This document shows, piece by piece, positions 1 to 10,156 of a stretch of DNA of 64,000 nt. A program made the position numbers and the translations under genes. Numbering within the stretch: position 1 is the first letter of the stretch; each line of letters starts with the position of its first letter. Under the pieces are notes generated by a model, which was not told where the DNA came from, ran no database searches, and worked only from the letters and a program-made list of their open reading frames with translations. Source of the stretch: Ophiodon elongatus (Eukaryota > Chordata > Actinopteri > Perciformes > Hexagrammidae); assembly GCA_016806645.1 (NCBI GenBank), contig JACSYO010000975.1, positions 704,501-768,500 of the forward strand, written 5' to 3'.

Positions 1-320
1 ATGACTGGATACGAGACCCCTTTCAAACACCTGCACCTGCAGACCTCAGTACCACAGAGGAAGAGCAGTACATTGACATGACATCTGACTCAAGGAGACT
101 ACAGTTCACATCCAACTCACTGGCTGTGTTATGGATTGGAGTGAAGAAAGACTACCCACTACTAGGCCAAAGAGCTATGGGCATACTGTTGCCTTTTGCC
201 ACATCCTATTAATGTGAAACAGGGTTTTCTGCAGTTGCTGCAATGAAGACCAAATACAGATCAAAGTTGAACATTAAAAATGAACTGAGAGTGGCTCTCT
301 CTAACCAGCAACCTTTGTAA
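1..320 (+). pseudogene. hAT transposase C-terminal fragment (ZBED5-like)
   Basis: Frame 3 reads as the C-terminal dimerisation part of a hAT/ZBED5-type transposase. It contains a DYPLL motif, then LLPFATSY, then CETGFSAVAAMKTKYRSKL, ending near a stop at about 318. An in-frame TAA at 210-212 splits SY from CETGFS, in a stretch that is continuous in the family, so this copy cannot make the intact domain. The N-terminal part lies outside the window. In hAT enzymes this region forms the homodimer and contributes to the RNase H-like fold. Family membership is recognised from motifs; whether it is a transposon copy or a domesticated relative cannot be told from this piece. Confidence 0.75.
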
Positions 321-330
321 AACAAAGCAA

Positions 331-739
331 GCCCACACCAGTCACTGATTGATAAGTAGGAATAGGAATGTACCTATGAATATGATTTAAAAAAAAAAAA
401 AAAAGAATATGATCCATGCAGAAAAAGCTTGAGTAGCTTGCACATCTTGTTTATAATTCAGTTTTAAATAACCTAAGAGTTGGGTAAAATAAATTGTGGC
501 ACTCTTGTATGTCACAAAAAGCTTTTATTGAAAGCAATCAGAACAAAGTAATCCACATCAATCATTGCTGGATACGTTATTTTCTTGTTTCAATTCAAAT
601 TATATTTCCTTATTCTGTCTTAAAATGTTGAAGCAAACACTAATCTTTAATTTAATCACAATTTGTCTCAAATATTTTATATATTGTATGCCATGAAAAA
701 GGACACTGTATTGTGGTATTTCCAGATAATTGGGATACA
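331..739. other. Gene-free AT-rich stretch
   Basis: AT-rich sequence with an A-tract at about 389-404. It holds no coding frame or RNA gene that I can support. It probably comprises the tail of the hAT fragment and the 3' flank of the following minus-strand pseudogene. Confidence 0.4.
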
Positions 740-1963
740 CTAAAGATATTGTAAGAATCGGTCACTATGTTCAGATATTTTAAAGTCAAGGAATGCTATA
801 GTTTCAACTATGTCTTTTAAAATCATAAGAACCTGCCAGGCCGAATCACCCTCAGGTACCTGCAAACCAACAATGAGTGGCAACAACCGTATTAGGGCCC
901 AATTTACATGGGCATTTCCACCTATAGTTCTGCGATGAATGTAGTTTTGAGGGATCGCTTGAGGCCTGTTGACTTTGTCCGAGCCCTTGTAGGGTAATCG
1001 TGTGATCAACTCGTTGAGTACAGTCAAATTTAAGTACTTCTTCTTGGTGAAACTCTGAAAGCACAATGCTAGTTCCCTTGGGACTGTCTTCAAAAAGGTC
1101 ATGGAGTACATCTGGTAGGTACCCAGAGACAAAGTGATTCAATCAATTAGTCAATGGACACGACCGCAGTAAATTTGGCTTTTCTCTCACATGCAAACTG
1201 TGAAAGAGAAACTATGGTCCTTTTTTTTCTGCAAAGTCTTGAGAATAGGCACATATTGAATGGTCTTGTTCTTTTGAGAATCAAGAATATATTCAACAGG
1301 ATCAACACACTGGAAATGCACCTTAAAATGCCTTCTTCTCTTAAAAGCCGAACCAAGTGGACTACCTACTCAAAGTGCTGTACTAATGGGATGGAGGTTG
1401 TACAACTGTTCCGCTAAGTCAGTTATGATGGCCTGGTCAACAATGCATTTATTTAACTTCAATGTTGAATCAAGTATGTTTCTAACAGCAACAGATGCTG
1501 ATGTTGAGATGAAGTGAAGGTCTTCAACCAAGGCATCAATGCACTTCACTGAGGCATTATAGATGCTTTCTAGCTTTAGCAGAAGTAAGCGAATTCTGCG
1601 AAGAACTAAGTCAGATGCACACTCCTGATCACAATCTACACTAGTGCCCTCGCCATCACTGGCCTCTGATAAATCTGAATGGGCAACAGTCTGATTTGGG
1701 TGACTCCTATCCACACCTTGCTTAAAATCCCTCAAACAGGATTTGTGCGTTCTGCTTTTGTGTTCCATAAATGTATTGTATATATTTGTCCGAAAGTTGC
1801 ATCCTTCAAATACACAAAAGACAGTTTCGTGGCTCTTCAGATGACTTCCAATATGCTGAAAATAGTCCTTCTCTGTAGAACAACAAGCATTGCAAACTAA
1901 ACACTTAAAAACAGAGATGATTCCTGACTGTAGACTTTCTTCAGCTGCATGGTATCTGGACAA
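740..1963 (-). pseudogene. Frameshifted C2H2 zinc-finger, transposon-like protein
   Basis: Three minus-strand blocks read in order as one broken protein. Block 1963-1370 starts with Met and carries two C2H2-like units (FKCLVCNAC...H...H and FCVFEGCNF...H...H), then a Ser/Asp-rich linker. Block about 1356-1147 contains CVDPVEYILDSQ in a shifted frame. Block 1142-740 contains GYLPDVLHDLFED, then after a further frame shift RTIGGNAHVNWALIRLLPL and the stop. I recognise this as a recurrent teleost/invertebrate protein family that behaves like a repeat and is usually annotated 'uncharacterized'. I cannot name the superfamily with confidence; the HDLFE-type motif is reminiscent of Tnp2/CACTA-type proteins. 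At least two frameshifts make it a pseudogene. Confidence 0.6.
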
Positions 1964-2078
1964 ATGTGTGCGAAGGACACTCTGCGTTTAAAATGAGCAA
2001 GGGCAACTGTCATATAGACATGGCTGGGATTGTCCACGACCAAGTGTGGCGTGTAGTAGTCTGTAATGCTTTAGTACA

Positions 2079-2560
2079 GCAGTCCCCAACCTTTTTTGCG
2101 CCACAGACCGGTTTCGTGTAAGATAATATTTTCACGGACCAGCCTCCAAGGTGTGGGGAATACCTTTACAGAGAAGCTCTCCAAAGACCTTTGTTTTTAC
2201 TCATTTTTACTCGCTTGTGGGCTTAATTTTTGGGGTAACGTATAACGTGACCGAGACGTGTGGGAGTGCGTCTGAGCGTCTTGACATGTATCAAGACGCT
2301 CTTGATACATAGATGCGAATAACGCGGATTTCCGCCGGGCGGTACGAATGACGCGGGCGAAACATTTTGGTGACGCTGTGTTGTGAAAGCACAATATTTA
2401 TGATTGATTAAAGTTGTAAATCGGTCAGATTTCTCCCGAAAATGACAGGAGGGTTACATTTAGCTACAGCCCTATTAGATCGACATCTAGTGGAGGAACG
2501 TTTGCCTAATGGCGTACACTCCGGTAGTAAGAATTCAAAAGTTATTAGGTAATAGTCTGA
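2079..2560 (+). mobile_element. hAT-like non-autonomous element (5' end visible)
   Basis: The sequence begins at about 2079 with AGCAGTCCCCAACCTTTTTT and continues into the familiar 'cacagaccggtttcgtg...ttttcacggaccagcc' block. This matches the CAG-type terminal sequence of non-autonomous hAT elements in vertebrates. The right end is not clear. No transposase frame is present. Two overlapping perfect inverted repeats lie inside at 2274-2310. Confidence 0.5.
2274..2310. repeat. Two overlapping perfect inverted repeats
   Basis: GAGCGTCTTGA (2274-2284) pairs with TCAAGACGCTC (2291-2301) across a 6-nt loop. ATGTATCAAG (2286-2295) pairs with CTTGATACAT (2301-2310) across a 5-nt loop. The right arm of the first hairpin is shared with the second, so only one can form at a time. 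Confidence 0.85.
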
Positions 2561-3240
2561 TTAAAGAGAGTTCTGTGGAAATACTTAACTGTTCTATTTT
2601 AATGCCATAAGCCAGAACAAGATCGAGGGTGTGGTTAAAACAGTGAGTGGGTTTCTGTACACTGACAGAAGCCAATCGAATCTAATACTGTGATAAACGC
2701 AGGGCTAAGGCTATCACTATTGACATCCATATGAATATTAAAATCACCGACAATTACTTTGTTTTAAGGACTAAACTTGAAAAGAACTCTGAGGCGCGGT
2801 ACACTATACACTATAAATCAATAATTTACTAATACAGCTTTATATATTTAACAGTCCAAAGTTATTTTACATAACTCCTCTTCTGTTTACTTTTAATATT
2901 AGAAAAGCTAATATGAAAATGTAACATCTGAAACACTGAGGACTCCTCATGAACACACACAATCAAGTCAAAATCTTTGCTCTTTTTTTTCTGCTTCTAC
3001 ACACATTCACACACTTTTCTGCATCTAAAGTTACTACTCCCGCATTGTTCTTGTTATGGCATGATGCCCAACAATCTTTGTATATTTGAGTGGGATTGGT
3101 GGTTTTGAACAAATCCAGTTTGATCAGTGGTCACAACTTGGGTAGCACTAAATTAAGACGTGTTGCCAAAATGTTGTATATATGATGAGGGAATCTCTGG
3201 GTCTTTGTTCTTTAGGTATTACCGTCACAATCTTGGTTTT
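2561..3240. other. Gene-free AT-rich stretch
   Basis: No coding frame, RNA gene or repeat boundary could be supported here. Composition is AT-rich with short T-tracts. Confidence 0.4.
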
Positions 3241-3430
3241 GATTTAGTTTGTTTCCTGTTTTATATTGAATCTCCCTGCCTCTTGTGTCCTGTTGTTTGA
3301 CTTCCTTTCTTTGTGGTTTTTCCTCCTTTTTTCTGTGATCACCTGTGTTGTATTAGTCTCGTCAGCCTTGCTCTGTTCCCTTGTGTTTCTTCCACCTGTG
3401 TCTTGTTGTCTGATTAGTTCTTTGAGATTC
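3241..3430 (+). repeat. Probable dispersed repeat, pyrimidine-rich
   Basis: A C/T-rich stretch with internally similar sub-blocks: 'cttgtgtcctgttgtttgac' and, further on, 'ctgtgtcttgttgtctgat'. This wording recurs as a dispersed repeat in many fish genomes. Short frames on both strands here are composition artefacts. Confidence 0.35.
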
Positions 3431-3877
3431 CAATCTCCCATTGAGGCACAGGATTTCCTCAATGGTCTTGGAGCGAAATATTGAAGAATCTCCTATGAAA
3501 TGACAGAGTAACAATTTATTCTCAGTATATGCTGAACATGCCATAGTAGAAAGCTAGAGATTTGACCTCAATTAATACATTTATGAGGGTCGGCCTAATT
3601 TTTCATGTTGTGGTAGGGTAGGATAGCCCTCTTAGTTAGACATTTAATATTACATTAGTTTTTTACTTGTTAACTTGAGATTTGAAAGAGCCCATTCAGG
3701 AGTGGCTGAAATAAGGCTTAATTTTTCAACCTCTCACTTTCATCGTTAAGCTGGTTAAAATGTTTGTTACCTTTTTGTAGGGTGTATAAAATAAAAAAAG
3801 AATTCATGAATTATCTTAGTTAATTTGGATTAAACTTATATATTATGCTTGAATGGCAGACACAGACTCAGTCTTAA
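3431..3877. other. Gene-free stretch
   Basis: AT-rich intervening sequence. Nothing beyond background was seen. Confidence 0.4.
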
Positions 3878-4270
3878 GGTGCGTTCACACCAAAAGCATC
3901 GCGAATTTCCGCGTCGCATTATTCGCCTGAGTTTCATCGCCGGACTATTTGTGGTTATTTCGCGCTTGACGCGCCGCCGGAGAGAGGGTGTGGAGAGGGG
4001 CATGGCTTATCTCCGTGGAAGTAGTGAATTTTCGCCATCACCATGGAAGAAATAACCACGATTTCTGCGTTGTGCGTGTTGTGGAAGTCCCACAAACATC
4101 GGAACAGCAAACGCCCTCGTGTCTGGGTTCACAACATCATCCGTAGGCGCACACAGCTCGGGGAATTTCACCAATTTCTCCAGGAACTGCGTCTGGATGA
4201 CTGCCGCTTCCAGCGCTGCATGAGGCTAACCAGTAGCCAGTCTATCTGTCTCCAGTGGGCGGGAGTTTAA
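3878..4270 (+). mobile_element. PIF/Harbinger 5' end with transposase N-terminus
   Basis: Starts with GGTGCGTTCACACCAAAAGC, the kind of terminus seen on fish Harbinger elements. An open frame at 4043-4270 encodes the transposase N-terminus: a leading MEEITT, then RPRVWVHNIIRRR, GEFHQF and LRLDDCRFQRCMRL. These correspond to the conserved Harbinger/HARBI1 region preceding the DDE nuclease. The frame is cut where L2 sequence begins at about 4280, so no catalytic domain remains. A second copy of the same end lies at 51317-51590. Confidence 0.7.
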
Positions 4271-4279
4271 TAAAATCAC

Positions 4280-5075
4280 AGAGTTCCACAAGGTTCTGTG
4301 CTTGGACCAATCTTATTCACCTTATATATGCTTCCTTTGGGCAATATTATCAGAAAACACTCCATAGACTTTCATTTTTATGCAGATGATACTCAATTAT
4401 ATCTATCGATCAAGCCAGACGAAACTAACCAGCTTGCTAAACTTCAAGCATGTCTTAAAGATATAAAAACATGGATGACCTGCAACTTCCTGATGTTAAA
4501 TTCAGACAAAACTGAAGTTATTTTACTAGGCCCAGAACACCTCCGAAATCAACTATCTAATGATATAGTTTCTCTTGATGGCATTGCCCTGGCATCCAGC
4601 ACCATCGTAAAGAATCTCTGAGTTGTCTTTGATCAGGACTTGTCCTTTAACTCTCATGTAAAACAAATCTCAAGGACTGCCTTTTTCCACCTACGTAACA
4701 TTTAAAAAATCAGACACATCCTGTCTCAAAGTGATGCAGAAAAATGTGTTCACGCATTTCTTACTTCTAGACTGGACTACTACAATTCCTTACTGTCAGG
4801 CTGCTCTAATAAGTCTCTTAAATCTCTCCAGTTGATACAGAATGCTGCAGCGTGTGTACTAACAAAAACTAAGAGAAGAGATAATATTACTCCTGTATTA
4901 GCTTCTCTTCACTGGCTCCCTGTAAAATCCAGAATCACATTTAAAATCCTTCTCCTCACCTACAAAGCCTTAATTGGTGAGGCACCATCATATCTTAAGG
5001 AGCTCATAGTACCATATTTCCCCACTAGAGAGCTGCACTCACTGAATGCCGGGAGACATCTTAGGATACACTGAG
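4280..5075 (+). pseudogene. L2-clade LINE reverse transcriptase fragment
   Basis: The translated sequence runs from GSVLGPILFTLY through FYADDTQLYLSI (intact YADD active site), LNSDKTEVILLG, LDYYNSLLSG and LHWLPVKSRITFKILLLTYKAL. This is the C-terminal half of an L2/CR1-type reverse transcriptase. Stops occur at about 4621 (after IVKNL) and within RNI*KIRH at about 4705. The endonuclease and the first RT motifs are missing, as expected for 5' truncation during target-primed reverse transcription. It abuts the truncated Harbinger end, suggesting insertion into that element. Confidence 0.8.
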
Positions 5076-5100
5076 CTCCTCTCTCCTTTTCTCTCTCTCC

Positions 5101-5410
5101 TTCTGTATGAATTCATGTTCTATCAATGCACATTACGAACTCTACTTCTTCCCCCGGAGTCTTTGTGCTTTCTCGCCTCGCAGGTTTCCACGGATCGTGG
5201 TTGCATCTGGACCCTGGTCCTGCTTCCTGGTTCCTGCCGTGACCCTACTGACGCACATTCTTCTCTTTTTTTTCTGTATGAATTCATGCACCATTAATGC
5301 ACATTACTAGCTCTGCACCATCGCCGGAGTCTGTGTGCCTTCTCGCCTCGCAGGTTTCTATTGATCGTGGTTGCGTCTGGACCCTGGTCCTGCGTCCTGC
5401 TGTGGTCCTG
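5101..5410 (+). repeat. 171-bp tandem duplication in L2 3' region
   Basis: The block beginning TTCTGTATGAATTCATG at 5101 recurs at 5272. Both copies carry the CGGAGTCT, CTCGCCTCGCAGGTTTC and GGACCCTGGTCCTGC words, giving about 1.8 copies of a roughly 171-bp unit. It lies just downstream of the L2 stop, so it is probably the 3' untranslated region of the LINE. Reading frames here are not genes. Confidence 0.75.
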
Positions 5411-5589
5411 CCCGACACCTACTGCAATTATCATTATTTCTAGTTGCATTGCAATTAGTATGGTCAATACCATTAACACTTAAAATGGGGACATATACAA
5501 ATGTCTCCTTCCTAGTAGTATTGTCTAAAATAATTCCACTGGCTCAATGACAAGAAAGTAGTTTTTGAAAAAAATGGCGTCTTGTAATT

Positions 5590-5935
5590 ACTCCCAAGGA
5601 AACCATGCGAGGAGAGAGGAATTGAGGAAATATATTTTAAGAGAAATGTGATGTCCTTTCCTCTGAATTGTCACGTGAAGCGACGTCTGTTTCTGATGAC
5701 GGCAGCACCGCTGGACCTGCTGACAGCGCACACGGGAGACGTTTCCCTTGATGGCTTTCTGCCAGAAAGGATTTTTTTTTGTTCAAAGCATGATATTGTT
5801 CTAAACCTGACCAAGTAGGTTTGTTGCTTTAACCACTACATTAACCCACAAACAATAGTCCCCCCACCACCGGCCAACACAGCTACTTTTATTATATTTC
5901 CATAATGTATTGTAGACCGAAAAAAGTGTATAAAT
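5590..5935 (+). mobile_element. Harbinger copy A, 5' segment
   Basis: This stretch matches, in reverse complement, 24918-25260. Shared words include CACGTGAAGCGACGTCTGT, GATGGCTTTCTGCCAGAAAG and CTGACCAAGTAGGTTTGTTG. A shorter related block lies at 28600-28690, upstream of a Harbinger transposase. It is therefore read as the 5' portion of a Harbinger copy whose transposase has been deleted. The 3' portion is at 6180-6287. Confidence 0.6.
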
Positions 5936-6179
5936 GAAGAGTAGAATAGAAAAGCCATCCTTAAAATGAATTCACCAATACCAGTTTGATTAATATTTCC
6001 GTATTGGGAAATAAAAAATACATTATTTAAAAAATAAAGTAACAGTATATTAACTACCCCAAATCACATTGACTATTATTCAATAATAACCGACTAGCAG
6101 GGCTGCTCTCTGCGCCACTTCTGCATCCTGTGGAGTTGCAGAATGACAAGCCGTGTGCCTTTGAAGCACCTTTTTTCAT

Positions 6180-6730
6180 TCGTTATGTATATTTCTAAGT
6201 TGCCTTTAAGTTTGTGTTGTGCAATATTCTTGTAAAGTATAATAAAGTAATTTGTGTACTGTATAGAAGTTGTCTGTTTGTTCCTAATGTAAGGGGCTGA
6301 GGGGCAGGGGAGTGGCTGGAGTATACCTTCCAGCCAGAAGGCTCCACCCACTCCTCCAGGAGAGTGAGATCAGGTGTGTTAGGAGACACACCTGGACCTC
6401 ATCTCCTCGTCAAGGAGAGGAACAAATGGAGAAGACGTGTGAGGGAAAAACATGTTGGGAGAGGAGCAGTGTGGGTGCTCCCTTAGAGCTCCAGGGTGGA
6501 GAAATAGGTCCCGGTGAATTGGCTAGCGGCCCGGCTAGATTAGGAATGTTTAGTTTTACTTTGGGGAAAGTGCTCTTGGAATGGGCTTGTTTTTCTGTTT
6601 TTTTTTTTTAAAGTTGTTTTATTAAACATCGTTAAGAACCCGCAAACTGCCTCTGACTGCTGTGCTGCCATCTCTGTCTGGGTCCTCCGTGCAATCCTGT
6701 TACACTAACATCTCCTTACCTGTTTTGGTA
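6180..6730 (+). mobile_element. Harbinger copy A, 3' segment interrupted by a solo LTR
   Basis: 6180-6287 plus 6705-6730 form one block matching, in reverse complement, 19118-19232 (shared AACTTAAGGCAACTT and GAACAAAC words). The match resumes across the LTR at 6288-6704, which shows that the LTR inserted into this element. Confidence 0.6.
6288..6704. mobile_element. Solo LTR, 417 bp, with 4-bp target duplication
   Basis: The element starts TGTAA and ends TTACA, giving the TG...CA termini of an LTR with 5-bp inverted ends. CTAA flanks it on both sides (6284-6287 and 6705-6708). A T-run followed by ATTAAA lies near 6600-6630. A homologous Harbinger sequence at 19118-19135 reads continuously through the equivalent site without the insert. 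A 4-bp duplication fits Gypsy-type integration. No internal retroelement genes are present, so it is a solo LTR left by recombination. Confidence 0.75.
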
Positions 6731-6959
6731 GTCTGCATTTCTTTTTTTAACTATTTAGCTCGGCACATCTTCTAGTTTAATAAGTGTGTACATAACTGCT
6801 GTGATTTAAAAACTTGGACAAAGTGTTATGCCACGCTTCTGTCCTTGGGAAACTCTGGAAAAGGAATGTTCGAATACACCTTTTGACTTATGCAACTACC
6901 ATCATTTACTGGGAATCTTACACTGAAGCAAGACATTTTTGCAAAACTTCAAATTTATT

Positions 6960-7800
6960 TTAAACATAGAATGACAAAAACAACACTGTCACACAAAAAA
7001 TGACCAACTCTTCAAACAGTAGTTGTTCGCTTGTGCAGCCTGGAACCGCTCTTCCTCTTTCTTGGCCTCTTTTAAAAAGGCCATCAAGTCCCCCCTAGTG
7101 GTCCGTCTTTTCCGGGGCGTGGAACAGACAGAGGTGGATGGCTTATCATCCTGCTCCGCGGTGGTGCACCTACTTGTGCCAGGCTGTGCAGAATCCTCTT
7201 CCTCACATGCCTGGCCGCAAGTAGCTGCCCCAGCTCCAGAAGATGAGCCACTACCACTGGGGGCCACGTCAGCAGGCTCGTGGTTTCCCACTCAATAGAT
7301 GGCCGCCTCCCGATGGCCCCCTGCATCAGGAAAAACCACGGCTAAGTAGCTGCCGGGGCCTCCCCTCCATCTGTCCCCGTCGGTGGATTTCTTAGCTCCT
7401 GTAAAATATCACAGGGGATTCATCAGTGTGACGCAGACATACTAAAAGCACTGGAAATGAATAAATTATGGCAGTTGCTAATGCTTTACATGGAAGTGAA
7501 CTGAGCTCATAAATTAATACAAGATCTCACCTACTTTTTAAGTTATCCCACTTCTTGGACACCTGTATGGAGGTGAGGCATACCTCCAGCCCCACCAGCT
7601 TTATGATCTCTCTGTAGAGTACAACACAACATGTCAACTTATGGCATTCCTAGTATGATCCCAGACACATGATAGTCATTTTTCATTAAAAGGGCATTTG
7701 TTGTTCAGACAAAAGATATCATTCACCTGTGGAACAGTTATTCTAAGACTGTTATGAGCAATGTTTATTCTCACATACACCATTTGATTCATGTCAGTCT
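6960..7800 (-). pseudogene. Harbinger accessory Myb/SANT-like gene, copy A
   Basis: On the minus strand, 7560-7528 reads QVSKKWDNLKSR followed by a GTGAGA donor-like site, the hallmark of the Myb/SANT-like DNA-binding protein of PIF/Harbinger elements. Further down (7291-6989) is a Ser/Gly-rich tail, then KPSTSVCSTPRKRRTTRGD and a Lys/Glu-rich helix ending at 6989. Pieces lie in different frames, partly because of introns and partly decay. An AATAAA (minus strand) sits near 6955. It is a near-duplicate of 26870-27605. In active elements this protein binds the transposase and brings it to the element ends. Confidence 0.65.
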
Positions 7801-8157
7801 CGCATGCAAAGTGAGGGGAAGAGCCTAACAATAGGCAACATGAATAATAATTACAGTACACACTTAGTAGCTTGGTGGACAGTGGTGGATTGTATTGTTT
7901 TTCAATGCAAACACAGTGTTGTCAAAACTGATGTAAACTTGTTAACCCACCCCAAAGCCTTCTGGGCTGTATGCCTCTTTCCCGTGAAGAGACGGTTATG
8001 TTGTGATCTATCCATCCATCCATTTTCCTCCGCTTATCTGGAGTCGGGTCGCGGTGGCAGCAGGCCGACCCAGGCTTCCCTCTCACCCGCGAGGCGTTCC
8101 CAGGCCAGCTGGGAGATATAATCCCTCCAGCGTGTCCTGGGTCTTCCCCGGGGCCTC

Positions 8158-9764
8158 CTACCAGTTGGGCGTGCCTGGAAAACCTCTAACGGGAGGCATC
8201 CTGATCAGATGCCCGAACCACCTCAGCTGATTCCTTTCGATACGAAGGAGTAGCGCCTCAACTCCAAGTTCCCTCCTGATGTTCGAGCTCCTTACCCTAT
8301 CTCTAAGGCTGAGCCCGGCCACCCTACGGAGAAAACTCATTTCGGCCGCTTGTATCCGAGACCTCGTTCTTTCGGTCACGACCCAGAGTTCGTGACCATA
8401 GGTGAGGATTGGAACGTAGACCGCCCAGTAAATTGAGAGCTTTGCGTTCCGGCTCAGCTCTCTCTTCACCAAGACGGTCCGGTGCAGGGCCTGTTTTACT
8501 GCTGCAGCCGCACCGATCCGTCGGTCGATCTCCCGCTCAACCTCACTCGTGAACAAGACCCCGAGATACTTGAACTCCTTCGCTTGCAGCAGGCACTGCG
8601 TCCCCCACCCGGAGGGAGCAATCCACCGGTTTCCGGCAGAGCACCATGGCCTCGGATTTGGATGTGCTTACCCTCATCCCCGCCGCATCACACTCGGCTG
8701 CAAATCGCCCCAGTGAATGCTGGAGGTCATGGTCCGAAGAGGCTAACAGGACCACATCATCTGCGAACAGCAGAGAGGCGATCCCGAGACCCCCGAACCC
8801 GACGTTCTCCTCCCCCCGGCTACGCCTAGATATCCTGTCCATGAAAGTCACGAACAGGACCGGTGATAAAGGGCAGCCCTGGCGGAGGCCAACACCCACC
8901 GGGAACGCGTCTGACTTATTGCCGAGAATACGAACACAGCTCCTATTGCAGTCGTACAGAGACCGGATGGCCCGTTGTAACGGGTCCGGCACCCCATACT
9001 CCCGCAGCACCCCCCACAAAAACCCCCGAGGGACCCGGTCGAAGGCCTTCTCCAAGTCCACAAAACACATGTAGACTGGTTGGGCAAACTCCCAGAGCCC
9101 CTCCAGTAGTCTTGCGAGGGTAAAGAGCTGGTCCACTGTTCCACGACCGGGACGGAATCCGCACTGCTCCTCTTGAATCCGAGGTTCGACAATCGGTCGG
9201 AGCCTCCTTTCCAGCACCCTGGCATACACTTTCCCCGAGAGGCTGAGTAGTGTGATAATTCGAGCACACTCTCCGGTCCCCCTTTTTGAAAATGGGAACC
9301 ACCACCCCAGTCTGCCAGTCCATGGGCACTGTTCCCGACCCCCATGCGACATTGAAAAGGCGTGTCAGCCAAGACAGCCCAACAAAGTCCAGCGCCTTAA
9401 GCATCTCAGGGCGGATCTCATCCACCCCCGGCGCCTTGCCACCAAGGAGCTTATTGACTACCTTAGTGGCCTCTGCCAAGGATATGGATGCGACCCCCCC
9501 CGAGTCTTCAGGCGCTGCCTCCTCTCTAGAGGACATGTTGGCCGGGTTTAGGAGTTCCTCAAAGTGCTCTTTCCACCGCCCAACGATGTCCCCCGTCCGG
9601 GTCAGCAGTTCCCCCCCCGTGCTGAGCACAGCCTGGGGTAAGCCCTGCTTTCCCTTCCTGAGCCGTCGGATGGTTTGCCAAAACTTCCTTGAGGCCAACC
9701 GAAAGTCCTTCTCCATGGCCTCCCCGAACTCCTCCCATGCCTGAGTTTTAGCATCCGCGACCAC
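8158..9764 (-). pseudogene. RTE LINE reverse transcriptase domain
   Basis: Three overlapping frames (9764-8943, 9352-8543 and 8556-8158) read in succession as one polymerase. Motifs are KAPGVDEIRPEMLKAL, DWQTGVVVPIFKKGDRR, EEQCGFRPGRGTVDQLF, MCFVDLEKAFDRVPR, GLRQGCPLSPVLF and SLLFADDVVLLASS, with an intact FADD active site. The C-terminal part carries LTYGHELWVVTERTRSR and RNQLRWFGHLIRMP. Frameshifts occur near 9250 and 8550. It was clearly once a working polymerase but is now broken. Confidence 0.85.
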
Positions 9765-10156
9765 CGCAGCTGCAGCCCTTCTGGCCTGCCGGTACCTCTA
9801 AGCTGCTTCAGGAGACCTCTGAGCCAACCAGGCCCGAAAGGCCTCCTTCTTCAGTTTGACGGCTTCCCTCACCCCCAGTGTCCACCACTGGGTTCTCGGG
9901 TTACCGCCACGACAGGCACCGGTGACCTTCCGACCACAGCTCCTAGCGGCCGCGTCCACAATAGAGGCTTTGAACATGGTCCACTCGGATTCCATGTCCC
10001 CAGCCTCCCTTGGGATGTGTGAGAAGTTCTTCCGGAGGTGGGAGTTGACCTCCCGGACAGGATCCTCCACCAGACGTTCCCAGTTCACCCTCCCTACACG
10101 TTTGGGCTTGCCGGGTCTTTCCAGCCGATTCCCCCGCCATCTAATCCAACTCACCA

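Noticed and set aside
7804..8121. 105-codon plus-strand frame
   Set aside because: Runs across the border between Harbinger-related DNA and the RTE 3' tail; chance frame.
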